Positions 17,826-26,582 of a stretch of 64,000 nucleotides of DNA are shown piece after piece; within the stretch, counting starts at the first letter, position 1; each line of letters opens with the position of its first letter. Origin of the DNA: Castellaniella hirudinis_A (GTDB taxonomy: Bacteria; Pseudomonadota; Gammaproteobacteria; Burkholderiales; Burkholderiaceae_B). The translations under genes and the position numbers were made by a program. The notes beneath the pieces are model-generated. The model made no database searches and was not told the DNA's origin. It saw only the letters and a program-made list of their open reading frames with translations. The stretch is from the NCBI RefSeq assembly GCF_047468865.1, contig NZ_JBLGTV010000003.1, forward strand, positions 248,001-312,000, given 5' to 3'.

Positions 17826-17862
17826 AAAAGGGCTGGCCAGCGTGTGCTGGACAGCCCTTTTT
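17826..17862. terminator. Bidirectional terminator between iscA and lysS
   Basis: AAAAGGGCTG (17826-17835) pairs with CAGCCCTTTT (17852-17861), and CCAGC/GCTGG pairs inside. U runs result on both strands, so it can stop both the isc and the prfB-lysS transcripts. Confidence 0.85.
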
Positions 17863-17925
17863 GGCGCATGGCGCTGCGCGGTGGCGCGCCACGCAATCCC
17901 TACGCGGGCGCGCGCTTGGGCGCGC

Positions 17926-19440
17926 TCAGTCTTCGCGCCGCAGATGCGGAAACAGGATCACGTCGCGGATGTTCGGCGCGTCCGTCAGCATCATCACCAG
18001 GCGGTCGATGCCGATGCCGCAGCCGCCCGTGGGGGGCATGCCGTATTCCAGGGCGCGCACGTAGTCGGCGTCAAAGTACATGGCTTCCTCGTCGCCCGCG
18101 TCCTTGGCCGCTACCTGCGCGTGAAACCGCGCCGCCTGATCCTCGGGGTCGTTCAGCTCGGAAAACCCGTTGGCGATCTCGCGCCCGCAGGCAAACAGCT
18201 CGAAGCGCTCGGTGATGCCGGCCTGGGTGTCGGACGCCCGCGCCAGCGGCGACACTTCGACGGGGTAGTCGATGATGAAAGTGGGGTGCCACAGCCGGGC
18301 TTCGGCGGTTTCTTCGAACAGGGCCAGTTGCAGGGCCCCCAGGCCGGCGTGGGCCAGGGCGGGGCCGTCCACTTCGGCCCCCAGGCGGCGCAGTTCCTGC
18401 CGCAGGGAATCGGCGTCTTGCAGTTGCTGCGGCGCATAGGCGGGGGCGTGCTTCTGGATCGCCTCGACGATGGTCAGGCGGTCGAAGGCGCGGCCCAGAT
18501 CCAGGGGCTGGCCCTGGTAGGTCAGGGCCGTGGCGCCGCAGACCCGCAGCGCGGTTTCCCGGATCAGGGATTCGGTGTAGTCCATCAGCCAGCGGTAATC
18601 CGTGTACGCCGCGTAGAACTCCATCATGGTGAATTCCGGGTTGTGGCGCGGGCTGACCCCTTCGTTGCGGAAGTTGCGGTTGATCTCGAACACGCGTTCC
18701 AGGCCGCCCACGATCAGGCGCTTCAGGTAGAGTTCCGGCGCGATGCGCAGGTACATGTCCATGTCCAGCGCGTTGTGGTGCGTGACGAACGGCTTGGCCG
18801 CGGCCCCCCCCGGGATGGGGTGCAGCATGGGGGTTTCCACTTCCAGGAAATCGGCGTCCGACATGATCTGCCGGATGGCGTTGACGATGCGGCTGCGCGC
18901 CAGAAAGGTCTGGCGCGTGCTGTCCGTCATGATGAGATCGACGTAGCGCTGGCGGTAGCGCAGTTCCTGGTCGGCCACGCCGTGGAATTTGTCGGGCAGG
19001 GGCCGCAGGGACTTGGCCAGCAAGCGCAGGGTGCGCACGCGCAGGGACAACTCGCCTTTGTGGGTCTTGAAGATTTCGCCCTCGGCCCCCAGGATGTCGC
19101 CGATGTCCCAGGTTTTGAAGGCCGCGTAGGCCTCGTCGCCCAGGACGCTGCGGTCCAGGTACAGCTGCAGCCGCCCGGTGGCATCCTGGATGGTGGCGAA
19201 ACTGGCCTTGCCCATGACGCGCTTGAGCATCATCCGGCCCGCCACGCGGGCCTGGACGGCCTGGCTGTCCAGGGCGCCGGCATCCTGGGCGTCGTAGTCG
19301 GCATGCAGGGTGGCGGCGTGCGCGTCGGGGCGGAAGTCGTTGGGATAGGCCGGGCCGCCGTCGCGCAGGGCGGCCAGTTTGGCGCGGCGTTCGGCGATCA
19401 GGCGGTTCTCATCGGGGGCGGGGGTGTCTTGCGGGTTCAT
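17926..19440 (-). CDS. lysS: Lysyl-tRNA synthetase (class II)
   Basis: The 504-residue enzyme charges tRNA-Lys. It has an N-terminal OB-fold anticodon-binding domain (VAGRMMLKRVMGKASFATIQD) and a class II core: motif 1 around FLEVETPMLHPIPGGA, motif 2 FEINRNFRNEGVSPRHNPEFTM and motif 3 GCGIGIDRLVMML. The start MNPQDTPAPDENR is 6 bases after the prfB stop, so the pair forms the prfB-lysS operon also seen in enterics. Confidence 0.97.
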   Translation of the reverse strand: MNPQDTPAPDENRLIAERRAKLAALRDGGPAYPNDFRPDAHAATLHADYDAQDAGALDSQAVQARVAGRMMLKRVMGKASFATIQDATGRLQLYLDRSVLGDEAYAAFKTWDIGDILGAEGEIFKTHKGELSLRVRTLRLLAKSLRPLPDKFHGVADQELRYRQRYVDLIMTDSTRQTFLARSRIVNAIRQIMSDADFLEVETPMLHPIPGGAAAKPFVTHHNALDMDMYLRIAPELYLKRLIVGGLERVFEINRNFRNEGVSPRHNPEFTMMEFYAAYTDYRWLMDYTESLIRETALRVCGATALTYQGQPLDLGRAFDRLTIVEAIQKHAPAYAPQQLQDADSLRQELRRLGAEVDGPALAHAGLGALQLALFEETAEARLWHPTFIIDYPVEVSPLARASDTQAGITERFELFACGREIANGFSELNDPEDQAARFHAQVAAKDAGDEEAMYFDADYVRALEYGMPPTGGCGIGIDRLVMMLTDAPNIRDVILFPHLRRED

Positions 19441-19446
19441 GTCTGC

Positions 19447-20551
19447 TTATACGCCCTGTTTCAGGCTGGCGGTGATGAAGGGATCCAGGTCGCCGTCCAG
19501 CACCTTCTGGGTGTTGGAGATCTCGACCCCGGTGCGCAGGTCTTTGATGCGGCTTTGATCCAGCACATAGGATCGGATCTGGTGACCCCAGCCCACGTCG
19601 CTCTTGGCGTCTTCCCGTTTTTGCTGTTCGGCCATGCGGTTGCGCATTTCCAGTTCGTACAGGCGGGATTTCAGCATCTGCATGGCTTCGGCCCGGTTGC
19701 GGTGCTGGGAGCGGTCGTTTTGGCACTGCACCACGATGCCGGTGGGGTTGTGCGTGATGCGGACGGCCGAATCGGTCTTGTTGATGTGCTGGCCGCCCGC
19801 GCCGCTGGCGCGGTAAGTGTCGATGCGCAAGTCGGCGGGGTTGATGTCGATTTCGAAGGAATCGTCGATTTCCGGGTAGACGAACACGCTGGCGAACGAG
19901 GTGTGGCGGCCGTTCGATGAATCGAAGGGGCTTTTGCGCACCAGGCGGTGCACGCCGGTTTCGGTGCGCAGCAGGCCGTAGGCGTATTCGCCCTCGAACT
20001 TGATGGTGGCGGATTTGATGCCGGCCACTTCGCCTTCGGATTCTTCCAGGACTTCGGCTTTGAAGTCCTTGCGTTCACCGTAATGCAGGTATTGGCGCAG
20101 CAGCATGGAGGCCCAGTCCTGGGCCTCGGTGCCGCCGGCGCCGGCCTGGATGTCCACGAAGCAGTTCAGCGGATCGGCCGGGTTGTCGAACATGCGGCGG
20201 AATTCCAGGGCTTCCAGGCGCTCGCCCAGGGCGGCGCAGTCGGCTTCGATGGCCTGGAGCGTGGCGTCGTCGTCGTCCTCGGCGGCCAGTTCGTACAGGT
20301 CGCGGGCGTCCAGCAGGCCTTGCTTGAGCTCGGTCAGGGTCTGGACGATGGTTTCGAGGGATTTTTTTTCACGGCCGAGTTCCTGGGCATGCGCGGGGTC
20401 GTTCCACACATCCGGGCTTTCGAGTTCGGCATTGACGACGATCAGGCGTTCGGACTTGATATCGTAGTCAAAGATACCTCCGAAGAATGTCCTGGCGCTC
20501 CAGGTAGTCTTCGATGTGGGCGCTGATCTGGTTCTGGCGTTCGGCTTCCAT
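19447..20551 (-). CDS. prfB: Peptide chain release factor 2 (programmed +1 frameshift)
   Basis: RF2 releases the peptide at UGA and UAA. The first 27 codons (20551 down to 20471) end at an in-frame TGA; shifting +1 at CTT-TGA-C continues for 340 codons to 19447, giving 367 residues, the usual length. The downstream part holds the GGQ motif (SGAGGQHINKTDSAVRITH) and the tripeptide region for stop recognition. The stop sits 6 bases before lysS. The annotation must join two frames: 20551-20471 and 20469-19447. Confidence 0.95.
20467..20481 (-). promoter_or_regulatory. prfB programmed frameshift site
   Basis: On the minus strand GGAGGT-AT-CTT-TGA-C: an internal Shine-Dalgarno-like GGAGGT (20481-20476), the slippery CTT (20473-20471) and the weak stop TGA followed by C (20470-20467). 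This is the conserved autoregulatory site: low RF2 slows termination and permits the +1 shift. Confidence 0.93.
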
Positions 20552-20692
20552 AGGGTTCTGTCCGGTAGGGGTGGCGCGCGTCGGGCCCGCGCGGCGGGCG
20601 GCGGATCGACGACACGTTACAATTTAAGGTAATCGTCCATTTTAACGCGTCAGTCAAGCCTCGTGATTTTGGCTGCCAGCCGGGAGAACCTC

Positions 20693-21820
20693 ATGGAAAA
20701 CAATGGGCCCAATCCGTCGCCGAAAGTGCCCGCCTCGGTGGCGGCGGCAGGCCTCCGGCCAGCGGCTCCGTGGCGGCCCGACGGCGGCCGGGGCCGCCTG
20801 CGGCACCTGCACCCCGCGTATTTCGGCCTGGTCATGGCCACCGGCATTGTGTCCATCGGCGCCCATACGCTGGGCTATCCCGGGATCGCGGGCGTTCTGC
20901 TGGGGCTGAATATCGTCCAATACCTGGTGCTTTGGGTGCTGTATGTGGCGCGGGCGGCGCGCTACCCGCGGGATTTTTTTGCGGACATGGTCAGCCACCT
21001 GAAAGGGCCGGGGTTTTTCACCCTGGTGGCCGCCACCGGGATTTTGTCCAGCCAGATGCTTCTGCAGGTGGATAATGTGCCGGCGGGCCTGGTGTTGTGG
21101 GCGGTGGCGGTGGTGCTGTGGGTGTTGCTGATGTACACCATTTTTACCGCGCTCACCATCAAGACGGAAAAACCGACGCTCGATCAGGGGATCAGCGGGG
21201 CCTGGCTGCTGGCGGTGGTGGCCACGCAGTCGCTGGCGGTGTCCAGCGCCCTGCTGGCGGCGCGCATCGGCCAGCCGTTTCGCCTGGAACTCAATTTCCT
21301 GGCCCTGTCGATGTGGTTGTGGGGCGGCATGCTGTACATCTGGATGATGTCCCTGATTTTTTACCGCTATGTGTTTTTTCGTTTTCCGCCCAGCGACCTG
21401 TCTCCGCCCTACTGGATCAATATGGGGGCGATGGCGATTTCCACCTTGGCGGGGTCGCTGCTGATCCTCAATGCCCCCGACGCGCCTTTCCTGGTGTCGC
21501 TGCTGCCTTTCCTGAAAGGCTTCACGGTGTTCTACTGGGCCACCGGCACCTGGTGGATTCCCATGCTGCTGCTGCTGGGGCTGTGGCGCTATGTGTTTCA
21601 GCGTTTTCCGTTTGAATACGATCCCTTGTATTGGGGGATGGTGTTCCCCCTGGGTATGTATGCGGTTTGTACCTGGCAGCTGGAACACGCCATGGACTTC
21701 GGCTTCCTGTCGGGGGTTTCCTGGCTGTTTTTCCATGCCGCCCTGGTGGCCTGGGCGGCCACGTTCTTTGGCATGGCGCGCAGCGTGCTGCGCCGGGGGC
21801 GGCGGCCCGCGCCGGATTAA
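20693..21820 (+). CDS. TDT/TehA family membrane transporter (SLAC1-like fold)
   Basis: The 375-residue integral membrane protein has about ten hydrophobic segments, beginning YFGLVMATGIVSIGAH, the signature opening of the tellurite-resistance/dicarboxylate transporter family (TehA, SLAC1, Mae1). Relatives export C4-dicarboxylates, anions or sulfite, or confer tellurite resistance; the substrate here is unknown. Residues 1-38 are a disordered Pro/Arg-rich cytoplasmic tail. ATG at 20693 has gggag 7 bases upstream. Its stop overlaps that of the convergent chemoreceptor gene (TTAA, 21817-21820), and no terminator is seen. Confidence 0.8.
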   Translation: MENNGPNPSPKVPASVAAAGLRPAAPWRPDGGRGRLRHLHPAYFGLVMATGIVSIGAHTLGYPGIAGVLLGLNIVQYLVLWVLYVARAARYPRDFFADMVSHLKGPGFFTLVAATGILSSQMLLQVDNVPAGLVLWAVAVVLWVLLMYTIFTALTIKTEKPTLDQGISGAWLLAVVATQSLAVSSALLAARIGQPFRLELNFLALSMWLWGGMLYIWMMSLIFYRYVFFRFPPSDLSPPYWINMGAMAISTLAGSLLILNAPDAPFLVSLLPFLKGFTVFYWATGTWWIPMLLLLGLWRYVFQRFPFEYDPLYWGMVFPLGMYAVCTWQLEHAMDFGFLSGVSWLFFHAALVAWAATFFGMARSVLRRGRRPAPD

Positions 21821-23463
21821 TCCGCCGCTTCGAGGGCGGCGCGGGGGCCGCGCAGCGATCCGGCATCCAGCTGAAATCGCCCCAGCGTCAGGCGCAGCCT
21901 GTGCATGCCGGATGCCTGCTCGGCGATGACTTGGGCCGTGTCCTCCGCGTGGCGGGTGCTTTGGGCGCCCATGGCCTCCAGGGCGCGGGCGGCCTGGGCG
22001 GTTTCATGGATCGCCTGGGCCTGCTGATCCGTGTCCGCGGTGACGGCATCCATGATCTCCCGGCTGCGCGCGGTCGCCTGGACGACGTTGCGCATGGCCT
22101 GCTGCGCGGCAGCAGCCAGCAGGGTGCCTTGGCGGCTGTTGTCGATGGCCTGCGCGATGGTCGCGTGCACCGTGTCGGCCGCGTTGCGGATGCCCTGGGC
22201 CAGCAGCCGGATTTCGGCGGCGACAATGGCGAACCCCCGGCCATGCGGCCCCGCGTGGGCCGCTTCGACAGCGGCATTGAGCGCCAGCAGATTGGCCTGG
22301 AACGTGATTTTCCCGATTTGTCGGGTGGCGCTCTCGACACGCAGCCCGTCTTCCGTGATTTCCGCGATGGCTTGGGTGAGCCGGGCGACGCTTTCCGAGC
22401 CTGCGTGAGCCTGCTGGTCGCTCTGTTCGCTCAGGCGTCGCGCCGCCAGGGCACGGTCGTGGTTCTGCTGGACGGTATTGTCCAGATAATGCATGGCCGC
22501 CGAGACTTGGCTGGCCATCTGGCGCTGCGTGTGACTATTGTGCAGCGCGGTGTCCTGGCTGCGGGTCAGGCGGCCGGCGTTGACATCGACGCGGGTGAAG
22601 TGGTCGGATACTTCGTACAGCGTTTTATTGATGTCGGCGCGGATGTTTTCCAGCGCCGTCGTCATCCGGCCCATTTCGTCGCGTCCGCCCTGCTTGATGC
22701 TTACGGTGAGGTCGCCGGCGGAAAGATGATTGACCAGCGCGAGCCCCTGATCCAGGGGGCGCTTGATGGAGCGGTACAGGCTGAACAGCGCCATCGCGCT
22801 GAACAGCCAGAGCGCCAGGATGGCGGCGATCGCCGTATAGCCCGCGGATCGCCCTTTTTCGTTTGCCGCGTTCACGCGCTGCGTCATGCGCTGTGCCTGC
22901 CGGGCGTCAAAGGATTGGATCATGGCGCGGATGGCGGCTTCAGTATCCGTGTATTGCTGACTGAGAATCAGTGCCTTGGCCAGCATGGCGTTGGGCAGGG
23001 CGATTTTGATGCCGCCCTGGCCATCGTCCAGTGCGCCCTTGGCGGTGTTCATGGCTTCGCGCTGGATTTGGGCCAGCGCCAGAAGCTGGGCGTGCGCGTC
23101 CTCGATGAGGGCAAGCTCCGCCGCATCGAAATCGGCCTGGCGAAATCGCGCCAGGAAGTCGGCCTGAATGCCCGCGGCGTCTGGCGCCTGCCCCGTCAGG
23201 ACAGCGAAATCGTGCTGGTGGCGTTGCTCGAATTCCGGTTGTTCACTGGCGACGAACGCCATGGTATGGCGGGTCAGCGCGTCGAGCGCGGCTTGGTATT
23301 GCGTGGCCAGCTGGGTGGCCTGGTGGCGCGCGGTTTCTGTCTGCCGCAGCGTGTCCGTTGTGCGCAGCAGGTGCAGCACGGCCCCCTGCACCAGGGCGGT
23401 GCAGAGGGCGAGCAGAGAAAGAAATAGAATGAAACGGCTTTTCAGTGTGAATGCGGGCCGCAT
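21817..23463 (-). CDS. Methyl-accepting chemotaxis protein
   Basis: The 548-residue receptor has TM1 (about 11-32), a mostly helical periplasmic sensor of about 175 residues without a recognisable fold signature (four-helix bundle likely), TM2 (about 208-229), HAMP (about 230-283) and a cytoplasmic signalling hairpin. The hairpin tip ITFQANLLALNAAVEAAHAG...GRGFAIVAAEIRLLAQ (386-423) contacts CheA/CheW. There is no C-terminal CheR-binding pentapeptide. ATG at 23463 follows aagggg. It lies next to a TRAP transporter; a link to the same solute is possible but unproven. Confidence 0.92.
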   Translation of the reverse strand: MRPAFTLKSRFILFLSLLALCTALVQGAVLHLLRTTDTLRQTETARHQATQLATQYQAALDALTRHTMAFVASEQPEFEQRHQHDFAVLTGQAPDAAGIQADFLARFRQADFDAAELALIEDAHAQLLALAQIQREAMNTAKGALDDGQGGIKIALPNAMLAKALILSQQYTDTEAAIRAMIQSFDARQAQRMTQRVNAANEKGRSAGYTAIAAILALWLFSAMALFSLYRSIKRPLDQGLALVNHLSAGDLTVSIKQGGRDEMGRMTTALENIRADINKTLYEVSDHFTRVDVNAGRLTRSQDTALHNSHTQRQMASQVSAAMHYLDNTVQQNHDRALAARRLSEQSDQQAHAGSESVARLTQAIAEITEDGLRVESATRQIGKITFQANLLALNAAVEAAHAGPHGRGFAIVAAEIRLLAQGIRNAADTVHATIAQAIDNSRQGTLLAAAAQQAMRNVVQATARSREIMDAVTADTDQQAQAIHETAQAARALEAMGAQSTRHAEDTAQVIAEQASGMHRLRLTLGRFQLDAGSLRGPRAALEAAD

Positions 23464-23561
23464 GCGAGAATCCCCTTGCAACAGAAGCCTGGGCCGGATG
23501 GCCCAGGCACTGCGGGGATGATGAAGCGCGCGTATGACACCCGTGTGTCAGCGGCGAAATC

Positions 23562-24839
23562 CTAGTGGAACAGGCCCGGCAGCCACAGGCTGACGGCGGG
23601 CACGTAGGTGATGAACATCAGGTAGGTCAGCAGCAGCAGCAGCCAGGGGGTGGCGGCGCGGATCACCTGGGCGATGCTCAGGTTGGTGATGCCGGCCGTG
23701 ACGAACAGATTCAGGCCCATGGGTGGTGTGACCATGCCGATTTCCAGGTTGACCACGATCAGGATGCCCAGGTGGACGGGGTCGATGCCCAGTTCCATGG
23801 CGATGGGAAACAGGATGGGCGCCAGGATCAGGATGATGCCGGTGGGCTCCATGAAGGCCCCGGCCACCAGCAGCAGGATGTTGACCACGATCAGGAACTG
23901 CCAGGCGCTCATGTCCCAGGCGATGATCTGCTCGGCGATGGCCTGCGGGATGCGTTCGGTGGTCAGCACGTGGGCGAACAGCAGGGCATTGGCGATGATG
24001 AACATCAGCATGATGGTCACTTTCGCGGCGTCGACCAGCACCTCGGGAACCTGTTTCATGCCGATGTCGCGGTAGATGAACACGGCGATGAGAAAGGCGT
24101 AGACCGCAGCCACGGCGGCGGCTTCGGTGGGGGTGAATATACCGCCGTAGATCCCGCCCAGGATGATGATGATCAGCAGCAGCCCCCAGATGGAATCGCG
24201 CGCGGCCACGGTGATTTCGGCCAGGCTGGCGCGTGGCTGGCAGGGCATCTTGCGCACCCGGGCGATGATGTAGATGGCCACCATCAGCACCAGGCCCAGC
24301 AGCAGGCCGGGCACCACGCCCGCCATGAACAGCGCCCCCACCGAGGTTTCGGTGACCGCGCCGTAGACCACCAGCACGATGGAGGGCGGGATCAGGATGC
24401 CCAGCGTGCCGGCATTGCACACCACCCCGGCGGCGAAGGATTCGGTGTAGCCGGCGCGCACCATGCCGGCGATGACGATGGAGCCCACGGCCACCACGGT
24501 GGCGGGGGACGAGCCGGACACGGCGGCGAACAGCACGCAGGCCATGACGGAGGCGATGGCCAGCCCGCCGTGCAGGTGGCCCACTGAGGCATTGGCGAAG
24601 CGGATCATGCGTCTGGCCACGCCGCCGGTGGTCATGAAGGCCCCCGCCAGGATGAAGAAGGGGATGGCCATCAGGGTGAAGTGTTCGGAGGTTTCGTACA
24701 GCTTGAGCGAGAGCGAGGCCAGGGAATCGTGGCCGAAGACCAGGATGGTCAGCAGCGAGGACAGGCCCAGCGCGATGGCCACGGGCAGGCCCATGAACAT
24801 GAACAGGAACAGCAGGATGAAAAGGGCGGTCGTGGTCAT
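23562..24839 (-). CDS. TRAP transporter large permease subunit (DctM type)
   Basis: The 425-residue protein with about 12 membrane segments is the ion-coupled translocation subunit of a tripartite ATP-independent periplasmic transporter. Typical DctM stretches are GLPVAIALGLSS, GSSPATVVAVGSI, NAGTLGILIPPSI, FTPTEAAAVAAVYA and TPPMGLNLFV. It overlaps the small subunit gene by 4 bases (ATGA). TRAP systems take up organic acids such as C4-dicarboxylates or 2-oxoacids; the substrate is not evident from the sequence. Confidence 0.95.
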   Translation of the reverse strand: MTTTALFILLFLFMFMGLPVAIALGLSSLLTILVFGHDSLASLSLKLYETSEHFTLMAIPFFILAGAFMTTGGVARRMIRFANASVGHLHGGLAIASVMACVLFAAVSGSSPATVVAVGSIVIAGMVRAGYTESFAAGVVCNAGTLGILIPPSIVLVVYGAVTETSVGALFMAGVVPGLLLGLVLMVAIYIIARVRKMPCQPRASLAEITVAARDSIWGLLLIIIILGGIYGGIFTPTEAAAVAAVYAFLIAVFIYRDIGMKQVPEVLVDAAKVTIMLMFIIANALLFAHVLTTERIPQAIAEQIIAWDMSAWQFLIVVNILLLVAGAFMEPTGIILILAPILFPIAMELGIDPVHLGILIVVNLEIGMVTPPMGLNLFVTAGITNLSIAQVIRAATPWLLLLLTYLMFITYVPAVSLWLPGLFH

Positions 24840-25381
24840 TTCTGGTCTCCGGGCTGGCCGTTGTCGTCGGTGCGGTATTTCATGGCGTCGGCGACTTCGT
24901 CGCCCAGCAAAGAGGCGTTATCGCCGCGCACCAAGTGCCAGAGCACTTCGCCGAAGCGGTAGATCAGCAGGGCGAATCCCACGGGCATGACCAGGCGCGG
25001 CACCCACTGCGGGATGGGAAGGTCCTGCGCCAGGATGCCGATCATGTGGATTTTGCTGACGTAGATCCAACTGCCGTACAGCACGATGGCGGCGTAGACG
25101 ATGCACAGCAGGGTGCCGACGATGGCCAGGCGGTGGGCGGCGCGGGCCGGCAGCAGGCGCACGAGGGCGTCCACCCCGATGTGGGCGCCCACGCGCACGC
25201 CATAGGACATGCCCAGGAAAATGAGGGCGCCGAAGCAGTACATCGTCAGTTCCAGCGCCCAGACGAAACTATAGTTGAAGACATAGCGGGCGACGACCTG
25301 GGCGAAGGTCACCACGGTCATGGCCGCCAGCAGGAAGGCGATCAGGCCCTCCTCAGTGTGTTCCAGCCAGTTTTTCAACAT
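24836..25381 (-). CDS. TRAP transporter small permease subunit (DctQ type)
   Basis: The 181-residue protein has four membrane helices; the stretch VVARYVFNYSFVWALELTMYCF is a DctQ hallmark, as is GVRVGAHIGVDALV. It partners with DctM in the membrane. ATG at 25381 is preceded by aggag and gives a start (MLKNWLEHTEEG) typical of the family; in-frame codons upstream overlap the leader after dctP. Gene order SBP-DctQ-DctM is standard. Confidence 0.92.
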   Translation of the reverse strand: MLKNWLEHTEEGLIAFLLAAMTVVTFAQVVARYVFNYSFVWALELTMYCFGALIFLGMSYGVRVGAHIGVDALVRLLPARAAHRLAIVGTLLCIVYAAIVLYGSWIYVSKIHMIGILAQDLPIPQWVPRLVMPVGFALLIYRFGEVLWHLVRGDNASLLGDEVADAMKYRTDDNGQPGDQK

Positions 25382-25445
25382 GGTGGGGAGCTCCTGGTGG
25401 GATACAAAAGGGCCGCCGGGCGGCGGCCGTTGGAGAGCGCGTGGC

Positions 25446-26450
25446 TTATTCCTGGTTGGCGGCCCGGGCCTTGGCAATCAGGTCTTCGCCGATCTGGTCG
25501 GAAAATTGCGTCCACACGGGCCGGACGACATCGCGCCATGCCGCGATGTCGCGTTTGGACAGAGTCTGGATTTTCGCCTTGCCGGCTTCCTCGATGCGTT
25601 TCTGATCGCGCTCGTTGATGTCGGCCGCCAGTTTGTTGGCGTGTTCGGTGGCGCCCGCCATGGCGGTCTTCAAGGCGGCGCGGACGTCTTCGGGCAGGCC
25701 GTCCCACCAGCCGGCGTTGGTGATGACCATGTAGTCCAGGGCGCCGTGGTTGGTCACGGCGATGGTCTTCTGGACTTCATGGAATTTCTGCGAATAGATG
25801 TTGGACCAGGGGTTTTCCGCGCCATCGACCACTCCGGTCTGCAGCGCCTGGTAGACCTCGGCGAAGGCTAGTTTTTGCGGGTTGGCGCCCAACTGGCGGA
25901 ACTGGGCCTCCAGCACGTCGGAGGCCTGGATGCGGAATTTCAGGCCCTTGATGTCTTCCGGCCGGGTGAGCTGATCCTTGTTGGTGGACATCTGCTTCAG
26001 GCCGTTGTGCCAGTAGGCCAGGCCCTGGATGCCCTTGGACTGCATGGAATTCAGCAGTTCCTGGCCCGCGGGGCTGGACTGGAAGCGGTCCAGCGCGTCC
26101 ATGTCGTCGAACATGAAGGGCAGATCGAAGATCTGCAGCTTCTTGGTGTAGCGGTCGAATTTGGCCAGCGAGGGGGCGATGATCTGCACGTCGCCCAGCA
26201 GCAGGGCTTCCATTTCCTTGCCGTCGCCAAACAGCTGCGAGTTGGAGAAAACCTGCACGTCCACCTTGCCGGGCAAGGCGGCTTCGGCGAGTTCCTTGAA
26301 TTTCAGGGCGCCTTGACCCTTGGGCGTGTTCTCGGCCACCACGTGGCTGAATTTGATCGTGATGGGCTGGTCGGCGGCCAGCGCCGAGGCGGAAAACGCC
26401 AGGGCGAGGCACACGCCCAGAGTCTTGACGAGAGGGAGGCGAATAGCCAT
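25446..26450 (-). CDS. TRAP transporter solute-binding protein, DctP family (copy 1)
   Basis: The 334-residue periplasmic receptor has a signal peptide (LALAFSASALA-A, cleavage around residue 26) and the DctP core: IKFSHVVAENTPKG, FDLPFMFDD, the substrate-carboxylate arginine motif KFRIQASDVLEAQF and GAENPWSNIY. It captures an organic acid for the DctQM permease encoded 64 bases downstream. aaggag precedes the ATG at 26450. A second, clearly paralogous SBP is encoded immediately upstream. Confidence 0.94.
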   Translation of the reverse strand: MAIRLPLVKTLGVCLALAFSASALAADQPITIKFSHVVAENTPKGQGALKFKELAEAALPGKVDVQVFSNSQLFGDGKEMEALLLGDVQIIAPSLAKFDRYTKKLQIFDLPFMFDDMDALDRFQSSPAGQELLNSMQSKGIQGLAYWHNGLKQMSTNKDQLTRPEDIKGLKFRIQASDVLEAQFRQLGANPQKLAFAEVYQALQTGVVDGAENPWSNIYSQKFHEVQKTIAVTNHGALDYMVITNAGWWDGLPEDVRAALKTAMAGATEHANKLAADINERDQKRIEEAGKAKIQTLSKRDIAAWRDVVRPVWTQFSDQIGEDLIAKARAANQE

Positions 26451-26582
26451 GAGGAAGTCTCCTTGTTTTATGGACTGGATGGAAGGAATAGCCGAATCAA
26501 CATCTGGCCGCCTGGTGTTCTGTGCGCTTGCCTGGGTGGGACAGGGGTTGAAGGCAAAGCGCGGCATCAAGCGGGTAGAACA

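Noticed and set aside
20442..20657. Small minus-strand frame over the 5' end of prfB
   Set aside because: It is an alternative frame of the RF2 N-terminus and promoter region with no independent support.
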